Numbered from the stretch's first letter, positions 1 through 7,800 are shown. The stretch: 9,601 bases of DNA from an uncultured Pseudomonadota bacterium (GCA_946478635.1 CAMLCX010000158.1:1-9601), one strand, 5' to 3'. The notes: generated by a model from the sequence alone, not told the origin. Numbers and translations are program-made.

Positions 1-364
1 GCAGCCTTTCGAGCTTGCGCAGCATCACGTCATGATAGTCATCGCCCCAAGCGTACCGTGAAATCCAGCCCTTTGGCCGGGCAGTTGAGTCAGCGCGGGG
101 AAACGAAGTGAAATAATTCATGCCGACGGAAATAACCGAAGCCGCCCAGGGCACCAGTTTGCGCGGATCCCGGCGCAGCGCCTCGGTGCGCTTCATATAA
201 TCCAGCTCACCGCCCAGGCCGTCGCGCAACCAGCGCGCAAAGGAGTCTTCGTGCGGCGCGAGCTGCACCGGCGAGATGCCGACCAGAGCAAAGCCCAGGC
301 GCTGCGCCTCTTCTTTTATGCGCGTTGATAATTCAACCGTATCGGGCGCTGGTGTTCGGCTCAT
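1..364 (-). CDS. queG: Epoxyqueuosine reductase QueG, N-terminal part (gene leaves the window)
   Basis: QueG is a cytoplasmic cobalamin- and iron-sulfur-dependent enzyme that reduces epoxyqueuosine to queuosine in the wobble position of certain tRNAs, the last step of the pathway. About 121 codons are visible. The family signs are an early LGFALVGIS stretch (about residues 23-31), the WLRDGLGGELDYM segment (about 47-59), then R-DPR-L-P-A-SVI and MNYFTSFP, the usual order for the QueG N-terminal domain. The catalytic Asp and both [4Fe-4S] cysteine clusters lie beyond the window and cannot be checked. The start is uncertain. ATG at 364 gives a family-like N-terminus, ATG at 385 and GTG at 415 are in frame upstream, and none has a strong ribosome binding site. 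It lies 66 nt after the DUF2203 gene on the same strand, so it is probably the last visible member of the operon. Confidence 0.87.
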   Translation of the reverse strand, partial: MSRTPAPDTVELSTRIKEEAQRLGFALVGISPVQLAPHEDSFARWLRDGLGGELDYMKRTEALRRDPRKLVPWAASVISVGMNYFTSFPRADSTARPKGWISRYAWGDDYHDVMLRKLERL

Positions 365-430
365 GGCAATAGACGCAGAACTCATCAAACGATTTCGATA
401 GCGCGAAGATGCCACCTGCGCGAGAGCAGA

Positions 431-880
431 TCAGTGGATGGAGACTTTATCGTCCGGATCCGAGCTCTCACCGTCGAGCAACGGCTTGCGTCCGGCAAAA
501 CCATCTTCGATACGGTGCCAAAACCCGACCGTAGGCTCGCCGAGCTGCCAGCAGAGAAAGACGACTTCGGCGCCCAGCATGCATGGAAAATCGATCAACC
601 CCTGCTCCACGCCCTTGCAGATACAGCCGTGCGTATTGATTTCATCGACCCAGCCCTGCACCTGCCCGATAAGCTTCGCCACCTCGGCGTCTTCCCGCAG
701 CCGATTCATCAGGTTCGGCGCATCAGCGTCGAGTTGCTCCCTGCGGATGACGGTTTCGCTCGCGCCCTTCAAGCGCCGAATGTTTTCCAGGATTTGCTCC
801 ACCAAAGGCCGCAATGTCGGAAGCAATTCATTGGCTTCGTTGACTGTGAAAAGTCGGGAGTAAGGAGATGTGGAATCCAC
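431..880 (-). CDS. DUF2203 family protein
   Basis: A 149-residue soluble protein that matches the pattern I know for DUF2203, a family of unknown function. Visible landmarks in order are FTVNEAN plus a Leu-rich helix (residues 11-30), a charged helical middle (about 30-85), GLIDFP (94-99), VFLCWQLGEP (107-116) and FWHRIEDGFAGRKPL (120-134), followed by an acidic tail. There is no signal peptide or membrane segment. The start is GTG at 880; it is the only start codon before the family motif in this frame, and no clear Shine-Dalgarno precedes it. The gene begins 44 nt after the lpxC fusion and is followed by queG, so it is probably cotranscribed. No function is assigned; the conserved Cys, His and Trp residues around 110-122 could form a functional site, but that is a guess. 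Confidence 0.85.
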   Translation of the reverse strand: MDSTSPYSRLFTVNEANELLPTLRPLVEQILENIRRLKGASETVIRREQLDADAPNLMNRLREDAEVAKLIGQVQGWVDEINTHGCICKGVEQGLIDFPCMLGAEVVFLCWQLGEPTVGFWHRIEDGFAGRKPLLDGESSDPDDKVSIH

Positions 881-924
881 GAGTGAATTTTTAGAATTTC
901 GGCAATTGTTTGCAAGCCGCGTGG

Positions 925-2217
925 CTAGAGATTCATGCCGCTTCGAATCTGCCGGAGCAAGGCGATGTTATCCGAGTGGCCGGTCATGGACGCCGAAATG
1001 GCGCCACGGATCGGCCGGCCGAGGAGATAGAAGTCGCCGAGAATATCGAGAATTTTGTGGCGCGCGAATTCGTTGGGGTAACGCAGATCCGTATTGATGA
1101 TCTTGTCTTCGCCGATAATGATGCAGTTATTGAGCTTGCCGCCGCCGGCCAACCCCATGGTTTGAAGCTTCTCGATATCGCGCAAAAATCCGAAGGTGCG
1201 CGCCGGCGCGATCTCGGCCTTGAAGAAATCCGAGCCGCCGTATGTGTAACTGTGTTTCTGTTCGCCCACGGGCTCCGGATAGCGCAACAGGTACCGCACG
1301 GAAAAGGTTTCAGCGGGCGCGATGCCGATCGATTCGCCGTTTCTGGCGCGCACTTCGTACGGCCGGTCGATCACGATCTCCGAGCAATCTTCCGCCTGTT
1401 CTTTGATGCCGGCTTCTTCGATCGCCTGACAAAACTCTACGGCGGAACCATCCATGATCGGCACTTCACCCTGCACCTTGACGAGCAGGTTGGTAATGCC
1501 GTAGCTGTGCATGACGGCAAGAAAATGCTCGACCGTGCCTATGGCAAAGCCCTTGGAGCGCAATGAAGTGGCGTAACCTGTCGAGCCGACGTAATCGAGA
1601 TGGGCGGGCACGGTGACATCGCCAGAGATGCCGGTGAACAGGATCCCGCGATTCACCGGCAATGGGTGCAGAATCAACCCCGTTTTGACGCCGGAATGGA
1701 GCCCCTGTCCCGAGAGGACAACGCTCTTTTGCAAAGTCTTCTGCCGCATCACCGCGCCGGCGCCGTTTTTTACCGCCGCTCCCGACTTCGTCGCGCGCGC
1801 TTTTTTGCCAGTGGATTTCTTTTGCGCCGTCGCGCTCGGCATTTCCCCCAGAGCTCGCTGTACGGTTGACAACAGGCCGTCTAAAGTGACCGGCTTCTCG
1901 ATAAAATCAAAGGCGCCGAACTTGGTCGCGGTCACAGCGGTATGGATGTTCCCATGGCCGGAGACCATGACGACGTTGATATCAGGCTCCTGGCTCTTGA
2001 TCTCTTTGAGCAAACCGATACCGTCCACCTGCGGCATCCAGATATCGAGCAGCACCAGCTCGGGCTTCTCGTCTTTAATCATCTTGAGAACGCGCGTGCA
2101 GTCCGCCGTGTCGACCACTCGATAACCCTCATCGGTCAAGACTTCGCGCACCGACTCGCGCACGCCGTCCTCGTCATCGACAACCAAAATCGTTTTCTGC
2201 GAGGTTAATTCTTCCAC
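925..2217 (-). CDS. lpxC: Response regulator receiver-LpxC fusion (UDP-3-O-acyl-N-acetylglucosamine deacetylase)
   Basis: A 430-residue protein with two domains in one uninterrupted frame. Residues about 8-125 are a CheY-like receiver of NtrX/NtrC type: acidic pair D14/D15, phospho-acceptor D58 in LLDIWMP, S86 in VSGHG and K108 in IEKP. Residues about 126-156 are a basic, Ala-rich linker. Residues about 157-430 are LpxC, the zinc enzyme that removes acetate from UDP-3-O-acyl-GlcNAc in the committed step of lipid A synthesis. The expected residues are all present: E230/H231 (E. coli E78/H79), H387 and D391 in HKILD (H238/D242), D395 (D246) and H414 in TGHSDN (H265), with matching spacing. The AAA+ and DNA-binding domains of NtrX are absent. 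The GTG start has a strong GGGAGGA ribosome binding site. It begins 20 nt after the NtrY-like kinase gene. Phospho-control of deacetylase activity is inferred. Confidence 0.95.
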   Translation of the reverse strand: MEELTSQKTILVVDDEDGVRESVREVLTDEGYRVVDTADCTRVLKMIKDEKPELVLLDIWMPQVDGIGLLKEIKSQEPDINVVMVSGHGNIHTAVTATKFGAFDFIEKPVTLDGLLSTVQRALGEMPSATAQKKSTGKKARATKSGAAVKNGAGAVMRQKTLQKSVVLSGQGLHSGVKTGLILHPLPVNRGILFTGISGDVTVPAHLDYVGSTGYATSLRSKGFAIGTVEHFLAVMHSYGITNLLVKVQGEVPIMDGSAVEFCQAIEEAGIKEQAEDCSEIVIDRPYEVRARNGESIGIAPAETFSVRYLLRYPEPVGEQKHSYTYGGSDFFKAEIAPARTFGFLRDIEKLQTMGLAGGGKLNNCIIIGEDKIINTDLRYPNEFARHKILDILGDFYLLGRPIRGAISASMTGHSDNIALLRQIRSGMNL

Positions 2218-2237
2218 TCATCCTCCCTAAACAGCGT

Positions 2238-4469
2238 TCAAGAATGCGCCGCCAGTTTGGCGACTTCCTCCACGACCGCGCCGGTGCTGACCGGAAACTC
2301 GATAATGAAGCGGGTTCCCTTCGGTTCATTGGGCCAGGCGCGAATGTATCCGCGATGATCCTCGATGATCTGGCTGACGATCGTCAGCCCAAGTCCCGTG
2401 CCGTTTTCCTTCGTTGAAAAATAAGGTTCGAATATTTTTGTTCTGGTCTCGGGAGCCAAACCGCAGCCATTATCGGCAATTTCCAAGGTCACCACGCCGC
2501 GTGCCGTCTCGTGGGTTGTCGCCAGCTTGATTTCGCCCCGGCCGGCCACCGCGGCTACCGCATTGTCCAATAAATTGATGAGCACGCGTTTGATCTGCTC
2601 GCGGTCGAGATCCAACAATGGAATGACACTACCACGAAACTGGAACTGAATCTCCGGATGGGCTTCCTTGAACAAAACCAGCGCCTCGTTGACGATGGCG
2701 TTGAGATCGGCTGACGCCAGCCGTGCCGACGGCAAACGCGCAAATTGGGAAAATTCGTTAACCAGGTTTTTCAACTCGTCCACCTGCTGGATGATCGTCG
2801 TCGTGCACTTGTCCAAGATGCCGCCGTCGCCCTCCAGCATTTTCGCGTAGCGCTTGCGCAGCCGCTCGGCGGAGAGCTGGATCGGCGTCAGCGGATTCTT
2901 GATCTCATGGGCGATCCGGCGCGCCACTTCGCGCCACGCTTCCATGCGCTGCACTCTTTGAATCTGCGTAATGTCTTCGAGGAACAGCATCACGCCCAGG
3001 ATCGAGCCGTCATCGTCACGCAAGGTGGCGGCGTTGACCACCACGGTGAGCAGCCGGTCCTGTAGAGAAAGCTTGACTTCCCGCTCGACGCTTTCACGCT
3101 CCATGACGCTGTCGACGATGGCGCGGATCTCGCGCAAAGCTTCGGCTTGAAAAACTTCCTGGTAGTTTTTGCCCATGGCCCGCTCGGCATCGACTGCCAA
3201 TATTCTCTCGGCGGCCTTGTTCCAGTTGGTTATTTTCCCGGACGGGTCCACCGAAACCACTCCGGCGGCAATGTTGGCCAGCAGCGTTTCCACCACCGTG
3301 CCGCGCCGCTCGAACGCGAGTTTGATTTGCTTCAGGTCGCCGGTCATCTGATTGAAGGCATCCATCAGCACGCCGATTTCGTCGTCGCGACCCGACTCGA
3401 TCTTGTAGTCCCAGTTTCCCTGCGCGACTTCGTGGGTGCCCTCCGCAAGTTTTTGGATCGGCACCGTAATTCCTCTTGAGAGGTAGATGCCGCACCACGT
3501 CGCGGCGAAGATCACGACCAGCGTCATCAGCAACATGGTGAGCAGGTAGCTGTTCTTAACCGGCGTTTTCAAAAACGTCATGTACTTGTATTGCTCGTAG
3601 GACTGAGAGATTTGCACGGCGCGCTTGGAAATGCTTTTGGGCACATAGTAGTCGACCACGACGACGCCGCGAATGCGTTTGTCCTTGCCATAAAGCGGCA
3701 CGCCGCCACGGATCACGTCAGCATCGCCGAAGACTTCCGTACGCGTCACTTCGAGGCCGCGCAACGCGCGGTGAAGAAACTCAGCCTCGGGTTTGATCGC
3801 ACCGGTCGTCGGCACCTGCTCGTTGACGGAGACCATCAAGGGCTCGCCGGCCGGCGAAAATACTTCTACGGTTCCGAGATTGTACTCCCGCTGTTTGCTT
3901 TGTACGAAGGTCTTGAGATCCGCCGATCGGCTGCCATCGGCAAAGCCTTCCACGGTGATTCGCTGGCTCAGCTGCCGGGCGTAGAAAATCGCGTTGTTGG
4001 CCGAATTCTGGTAGTAGGTCTGGCCGATTTCCAGGGCCCCTTGTAATGCGCTATCGACTTTGGAGTCGAACCAGCGATCAAACGACCGGGTGAGCAGGCC
4101 CCCGGCGATCGAGAACAGCAACACGCTCGGTACCAGGGAGAGCGAGACGAATGCCAGCACCAGACGCACCTGAAGACGCGAGCCCAGGATGCGCCGGCGC
4201 CGCTCGACAATGAGCTTGACCAGATTGCGCACGACCAAAAACACCAGAAGACCGAGCAGGATGATGTTGACGTTGATCAGCAGAAAAAAAACGATGTTGC
4301 TGCCCGTGGACGATTCCGGCGAGACATCCGGCAACTGCACTTCGAAATAGATCAATACCGCGACCATGAGCGTCGTGACGAGGATAACAATCGCCTCGCG
4401 CTTGCGTCGCTTCGTTTCCTCACGTTTGAGGTTTTCCTCGATGGTCATGGTAAGATTTGCGGCTGGCAT
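2238..4469 (-). CDS. ntrY: NtrY-like membrane sensor histidine kinase
   Basis: A 743-residue kinase with NtrY layout. A Lys/Arg-rich cytoplasmic N-terminus (about 14-24) is followed by hydrophobic segments at about 25-44, 58-81 and 102-126, a probable periplasmic sensor (about 127-306) and a fourth membrane segment (about 308-331). Then come HAMP (about 332-385), PAS (about 392-500), HisKA (about 511-575) with phospho-acceptor H521 in the NtrY-typical RIAHEIKNPLTPIQLSAERL, and HATPase (about 615-727) with N-box NLLDNAVAAV, G1 DNGCG and G2 GTGLGL. All catalytic boxes look intact. The ATG at 4469 is used; an in-frame ATG at 4448 is possible, and neither has a strong Shine-Dalgarno. NtrY normally phosphorylates NtrX, a sigma54-type regulator; here the adjacent partner carries only an NtrX-like receiver fused to LpxC. 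The sensed signal cannot be read from the sequence. Confidence 0.93.
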   Translation of the reverse strand: MPAANLTMTIEENLKREETKRRKREAIVILVTTLMVAVLIYFEVQLPDVSPESSTGSNIVFFLLINVNIILLGLLVFLVVRNLVKLIVERRRRILGSRLQVRLVLAFVSLSLVPSVLLFSIAGGLLTRSFDRWFDSKVDSALQGALEIGQTYYQNSANNAIFYARQLSQRITVEGFADGSRSADLKTFVQSKQREYNLGTVEVFSPAGEPLMVSVNEQVPTTGAIKPEAEFLHRALRGLEVTRTEVFGDADVIRGGVPLYGKDKRIRGVVVVDYYVPKSISKRAVQISQSYEQYKYMTFLKTPVKNSYLLTMLLMTLVVIFAATWCGIYLSRGITVPIQKLAEGTHEVAQGNWDYKIESGRDDEIGVLMDAFNQMTGDLKQIKLAFERRGTVVETLLANIAAGVVSVDPSGKITNWNKAAERILAVDAERAMGKNYQEVFQAEALREIRAIVDSVMERESVEREVKLSLQDRLLTVVVNAATLRDDDGSILGVMLFLEDITQIQRVQRMEAWREVARRIAHEIKNPLTPIQLSAERLRKRYAKMLEGDGGILDKCTTTIIQQVDELKNLVNEFSQFARLPSARLASADLNAIVNEALVLFKEAHPEIQFQFRGSVIPLLDLDREQIKRVLINLLDNAVAAVAGRGEIKLATTHETARGVVTLEIADNGCGLAPETRTKIFEPYFSTKENGTGLGLTIVSQIIEDHRGYIRAWPNEPKGTRFIIEFPVSTGAVVEEVAKLAAHS
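2372..2389. repeat. 18-bp perfect palindrome within the kinase gene
   Basis: GGCTGACGATCGTCAGCC is fully self-complementary with no loop. It lies in the sequence encoding the G2-box neighbourhood (GLTIVSQ) of the NtrY-like kinase. Its presence is read directly; it may only reflect the conserved codons there, and no function is claimed. Confidence 0.85.
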
Positions 4470-4509
4470 CGGATCTGCGCTTCTAAGATATGATTAAATC
4501 AAGTAAATT

Positions 4510-4722
4510 TTACCTTCTAAAAAAATAAAGGACAAGCGAAACGACAATGCTGACAATGATACAAGTCGTGATCGGGAAATAGAAGCTGAAACGGCCTCGC
4601 TCGATTGTGACGTCGCCGGGCAAATTTCCCAACCAAGGCAATTTCCCGGCCAGGGACAGGATGACTCCGACAATCAGCAGGAGCAATCCAAGAAAAATGA
4701 GCGTCTTGCCGAATTCCGCCAT
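4510..4722 (-). CDS. DUF2905 small membrane protein
   Basis: A 70-residue protein with two hydrophobic helices (about 5-26 and 47-68) joined by a short loop with the family signature LPGDVTIERG (34-43) and FYFP (47-50), ending in two arginines. This matches DUF2905, a family of unknown function often seen near ruvB in deltaproteobacteria-like genomes. I chose ATG at 4722 because an AAGGA Shine-Dalgarno sits about 8-9 nt upstream; an in-frame TTG at 4728 would lie too close to that site. It starts 47 nt after ruvB and ends 40 nt before the kinase gene, so it is probably in the same transcript. The 40-nt gap to the kinase is distinctly AT-rich compared with its surroundings. Confidence 0.87.
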   Translation of the reverse strand: MAEFGKTLIFLGLLLLIVGVILSLAGKLPWLGNLPGDVTIERGRFSFYFPITTCIIVSIVVSLVLYFFRR

Positions 4723-4769
4723 AGCCAACTTCCTTCAGAGACACCTGGCTCGCCCGGCGCCGGCCGTGC

Positions 4770-5795
4770 TCAAAAAAGAGTGGGTTGCTTTCTTATCCCG
4801 CCGCTCGCCGCTGGATTCTGTTCCCGGCCAAAATGCGCAAGAGCCAGCGTCGTAGCGACACGTCCGCGTGGCGTTCGCTGTATAAAACCTGCCTGAATCA
4901 AAAACGGCTCATAGACGTCTTCAATGGTATCTTTCTCTTCACCGATTGCCGCGGCCAGAGTCTCGACGCCGACGGGCCCGCCGGCGAATTTATCGATCAG
5001 CGTCAACAGCAGCAAAGTGTCCATTTTATCCAGGCCAATCCGGTCGACTTCGAGCATCTGCAGCGCTTCATCGGTCACGGCCTTGGTGATCATGCCGTCG
5101 CTTTTCACCTGGGCGTAATCGCGCACCCGGCGTAGCAAGCGATTGGCGATGCGCGGCGTGCCCCGCGAGCGGCAGGCGATTTCGGCGATGCCTTCGCTCT
5201 GTTCGCGCACACCGAGTATGGCCGCCGAGCGCTTGAGGATACGGGAAAGCGCCGTTGTGTCATAAAAATCCAACCGGTGAATATGGCCGAACCGGTCGCG
5301 CAACGGCGATGTCAGCAAGCCCGAGCGCGTGGTGGCGCCGATCAGAGTAAACCGCTTCAAATCGAGTTTGATCGATCGCGCCGAGGGTCCCTGGCCGATC
5401 ATGAGATCGATCTGATAATCTTCCATTGCCGGGTAGAGCACTTCTTCGACGACATGATTCAAGCGATGAATCTCGTCGATAAAGAGCACATCCCCCTCGT
5501 CGAGATTAGTGAGCAGCGCGGCGAGATCGCCCGGGCGCTCCACCACCGGCCCGGAAGTCGCCTTGATATTGACGCCCATCTCACGCGCGATGATGTAGGC
5601 GAGAGAAGTCTTGCCCAAGCCCGGCGGGCCGTGAAACAAAATATGATCTAAAACATCCTTTCGTCCCCGCGCCGCGGCGATGGCGACTTGAAGATTGGCC
5701 TTGACCTGTTCCTGGCCGACGTATTCGTCGAATCCACGCGGCCGCAGGTTGACCTCGTAACTCAGATCTTCGTCGATTTTATCGCCGGTTAACAT
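4770..5795 (-). CDS. ruvB: Holliday junction branch migration ATPase RuvB
   Basis: RuvB is the hexameric AAA+ motor that pumps DNA through RuvA-bound Holliday junctions during recombinational repair. Counting from the GTG at 5798, Walker A GPPGLGKT lies at 57-64, Walker [10 protein letters not shown] at 104-112, sensor 1 GATTR at 154-158 and the arginine-finger segment SPLRDRFG at 164-171. A winged-helix C-terminus follows, with [13 protein letters not shown] (212-224), [16 protein letters not shown] (273-288) and [18 protein letters not shown] (296-313). Length (341-342) is normal. The start reads GTGATG: ATG at 5795 is preferred, GTG at 5798 is possible, and no clear ribosome binding site is seen. 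Only about 20 nt separate it from ruvA. The 47-nt gap after its stop holds a 10-bp perfect palindrome (4754-4763). Confidence 0.98.
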   Translation of the reverse strand: MLTGDKIDEDLSYEVNLRPRGFDEYVGQEQVKANLQVAIAAARGRKDVLDHILFHGPPGLGKTSLAYIIAREMGVNIKATSGPVVERPGDLAALLTNLDEGDVLFIDEIHRLNHVVEEVLYPAMEDYQIDLMIGQGPSARSIKLDLKRFTLIGATTRSGLLTSPLRDRFGHIHRLDFYDTTALSRILKRSAAILGVREQSEGIAEIACRSRGTPRIANRLLRRVRDYAQVKSDGMITKAVTDEALQMLEVDRIGLDKMDTLLLLTLIDKFAGGPVGVETLAAAIGEEKDTIEDVYEPFLIQAGFIQRTPRGRVATTLALAHFGREQNPAASGGIRKQPTLF

Positions 5796-5816
5796 CACGG
5801 ATACAGAAACGAACGG

Positions 5817-6410
5817 TCAGGGGCTCATGCGGCGGAGCGATTCCTTCAACACATTCTCCAAAGAGCGTTCGCCACGCTTGAGCACCTCGCGCACGATTTT
5901 TTCGGCATCAGGTCTTTTATAACCCAGATTGATAAGCGCCGAAACTGCGTCGAGTAGAAGTTGCGACCCCGCCTCGGCTCTGGCGAATTCAGCTCCGGCC
6001 GGCGCCAACCCGGCCAATTTGTCTTTCAACTCGACAATCATGCGCTCGGCAAGCTTTCGGCCAACGCCCGGAATCGCCACCAGGCGCACCTGATCGCCCT
6101 CCCTCAAGGCACGCGACAGGTCGTCAGCAGCGATGCCGGATAGGATATTTACCGCCAGCTTGGGGCCGATCCCCGAGACACCCAGGAGCAGCAGGAAAAG
6201 TTGTTTCTCAGCCGGATCCTGAAAGCCGAAAAGCTGCAGCGCGTCTTCACGAACATGGGTGTAGATCTGCAGGCTGACCGGCGCACCGATTTCGGGCAGC
6301 CGATAAAAAACATTCAACGGGATGAGTACCTGATAGCCGACCCCGCCCACGTCGACCACCGCTTCGCCGGGGATCTTCTGCGCCAGGGTTCCGCTGATAT
6401 GGGCGATCAC
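5817..6410 (-). CDS. ruvA: Holliday junction binding protein RuvA
   Basis: RuvA is the tetrameric protein that binds and holds four-way junctions and loads RuvB. The 197 residues show the three expected domains: an N-terminal OB fold (about 1-62, starting MIAHISGTL and including GVGYQV and YTHVREDALQLFGF), two helix-hairpin-helix motifs (VSGIGPKLA at 78-86 and IPGVGRKLAERMIVELK at 113-129), and after an Ala-rich flexible linker (about 134-149) the RuvB-binding domain III (about 150-197, with ALINLGYKRPDAEK). The start is GTG at 6410, which gives the family N-terminus exactly, although no Shine-Dalgarno is obvious. It lies between ruvC (45 nt upstream) and ruvB, the standard order. Confidence 0.98.
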   Translation of the reverse strand: MIAHISGTLAQKIPGEAVVDVGGVGYQVLIPLNVFYRLPEIGAPVSLQIYTHVREDALQLFGFQDPAEKQLFLLLLGVSGIGPKLAVNILSGIAADDLSRALREGDQVRLVAIPGVGRKLAERMIVELKDKLAGLAPAGAEFARAEAGSQLLLDAVSALINLGYKRPDAEKIVREVLKRGERSLENVLKESLRRMSP

Positions 6411-6455
6411 GTCAAAAACAAAATCCAGTTGCGGCGGGCATTTAAAGTACCGGGC

Positions 6456-7016
6456 TCAGCGCTTGACGGCAAGCTCCAGGCAATCCCGCCAGCTGGTTTT
6501 TTTATTGCGGCCGTTCAACGATTGCATAACCGTGGGTTGAAAAGTTCGTCGGTGAATGTGGCAAATCGCCGCTGCCAGCGCATCAGCGGCATCCGCCCGC
6601 ATGACGCCGCGCACGCAAAGCAATGCGCTCACCATCTTTTGCACTTGTTCTTTGGTTGCCCGGCCATACCCGACCACGGCCACTTTGATTTCGGCGGCCG
6701 AATACTCGGCGACGTCAATATGATGTTCCGACGCGGCCAGAAGCGCAACGCCGCGCGCTTGCCCCAGCTTTAATGCGCTCTGCACGTTGCGCGAGAAAAA
6801 CACTTTTTCGAGGCTCACCGCAGTCGGATGATAGTGTTCGATGATTTCGTGCAGACCGCGGTAAATTTGGCTCAGGCGCTCCGCCAAAGTCAGCGCCGCG
6901 GAAGTTCCGATGATACCGTGCGAATGACAATGAAGCTGATTGGATTCGACTTCGACAAGACCCCAGCCGGTAACCAACGAACCGGGGTCGATACCAAGGA
7001 TGATTTCGCGGTGCAT
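6456..7016 (-). CDS. ruvC: Holliday junction resolvase RuvC
   Basis: RuvC is the dimeric RNase H-fold endonuclease that resolves Holliday junctions by paired symmetric nicks. The four acidic catalytic residues are all visible: Asp in LGIDPGS (residue 10 from the ATG), Glu in VSLEKVFF (70), and the Asp pair in RADAADALA (142 and 145). The ARG and YSAAEIKVAVVGYGRATKEQV segments are also typical. The ATG at 7016 gives the family-like N-terminus. An in-frame GTG at 7049 would add 11 residues; it lies 4 nt after the yebC stop and has a weak AAGG about 12 nt upstream, so translational coupling from there is possible. The C-terminal tail after about residue 160 is basic and a little longer than in E. 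coli. Confidence 0.96.
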   Translation of the reverse strand: MHREIILGIDPGSLVTGWGLVEVESNQLHCHSHGIIGTSAALTLAERLSQIYRGLHEIIEHYHPTAVSLEKVFFSRNVQSALKLGQARGVALLAASEHHIDVAEYSAAEIKVAVVGYGRATKEQVQKMVSALLCVRGVMRADAADALAAAICHIHRRTFQPTVMQSLNGRNKKTSWRDCLELAVKR

Positions 7017-7053
7017 CCGCCCGGCGCTGCTTTTGAGCGGCGGCGCCACTGCG

Positions 7054-7800
7054 TCAACTCGCCTTTTCCATCAATTCAGTGGGGATGTTGAAGTTGGCCG
7101 AGACGCTCTGCACGTCGTCATGATCTTCGAGCTCTTCTGTCAGCTTAAGAATCTGTTCCACGTGCTTGGCGCCAACATCCACCGTGTTCTTAGGCACCAG
7201 CGTTACCTGGGCGCTCGCCGCGACAATCTTTTCCTGATCCAATCGCTCCTTAACCGCAGCGAAGTCTTCGGGCAAGGTGACGACTTCGAAAATTTCATCT
7301 TCGTCGCGCACATCCTCGGCGCCGGCGTCGAGAACGATGTTCATCAAGCGGTCTTCGTCAACCTGCGCCTTCTCTATGGCAATCAAACCCTTTTTATCGA
7401 ACATCCACGAGACGCAACCGGTCTCCCCCAGGTTGCCGCCATGCTTGGTAAATAGCCGGCGAATCTCCGACACCGTGCGGTTCTTGTTGTCGGTCAACAC
7501 CTGGGCAATGATGGCAGCACCGCCGGGACCATAACCTTCGTACTGGATCTCTTCGTAGGTGACGCCTTCAAGCTCGCCCGTCCCCTTCTTGATCGCGCGA
7601 TCGATATTATCGCTGGGCATGCTGTTGCTGCGCGCGGTCAACACGGCGGTGCGCAGCCGTGGGTTGGCGTTGATGTCACCGCCTCCCATGCGCGCCGCAA
7701 CCGTGATTTCCTTGATGAGCTTGGTGAAGATCTTGCCCTTCTTCGCGTCCTTGGCAGCCTTCTTATGCTTAATCGTGCTCCATTTAGAATGACCGGACAT
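7054..7800 (-). CDS. yebC: YebC/PmpR family protein
   Basis: A 248-residue cytoplasmic protein of the YebC/TACO1 family. Members have been described both as transcription regulators and as factors that help ribosomes through difficult proline-containing stretches. The N-terminus [21 protein letters not shown] is diagnostic, followed by [34 protein letters not shown] and the [18 protein letters not shown] segment (about 120-137). Length is normal. The ATG at 7800 has a good GGGAAGG ribosome binding site 8 nt upstream. It is the first gene of the minus-strand run and its stop is just upstream of ruvC, the common yebC-ruvCAB arrangement. Confidence 0.97.
   Translation of the reverse strand: MSGHSKWSTIKHKKAAKDAKKGKIFTKLIKEITVAARMGGGDINANPRLRTAVLTARSNSMPSDNIDRAIKKGTGELEGVTYEEIQYEGYGPGGAAIIAQVLTDNKNRTVSEIRRLFTKHGGNLGETGCVSWMFDKKGLIAIEKAQVDEDRLMNIVLDAGAEDVRDEDEIFEVVTLPEDFAAVKERLDQEKIVAASAQVTLVPKNTVDVGAKHVEQILKLTEELEDHDDVQSVSANFNIPTELMEKAS

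Noticed and set aside
910..1566. Long plus-strand open frame (218 codons) opposite the LpxC part
   Set aside because: It is antisense to a gene with all its catalytic motifs, has no recognisable domain, and arises from GC-rich codon bias.
925..2217. Possibility that receiver and LpxC are two genes joined by a sequencing error
   Set aside because: The frame is continuous with no stop, the only strong ribosome binding site lies before the receiver, and both domains are intact with a plausible linker. A raw-read check remains the decisive test.
3591..4046. Plus-strand open frame opposite the kinase sensor region
   Set aside because: A shadow of the NtrY-like gene on the other strand; no motif or ribosome binding site.
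4754..4763. 10-bp palindrome CCGGCGCCGG between ruvB and the DUF2905 gene
   Set aside because: Too short and too common in GC-rich DNA to call a terminator or operator; no T-run follows on the transcribed strand.
6201..6773. Plus-strand open frame spanning ruvA and ruvC
   Set aside because: It crosses two well-identified genes on the opposite strand and has no coherent protein features.
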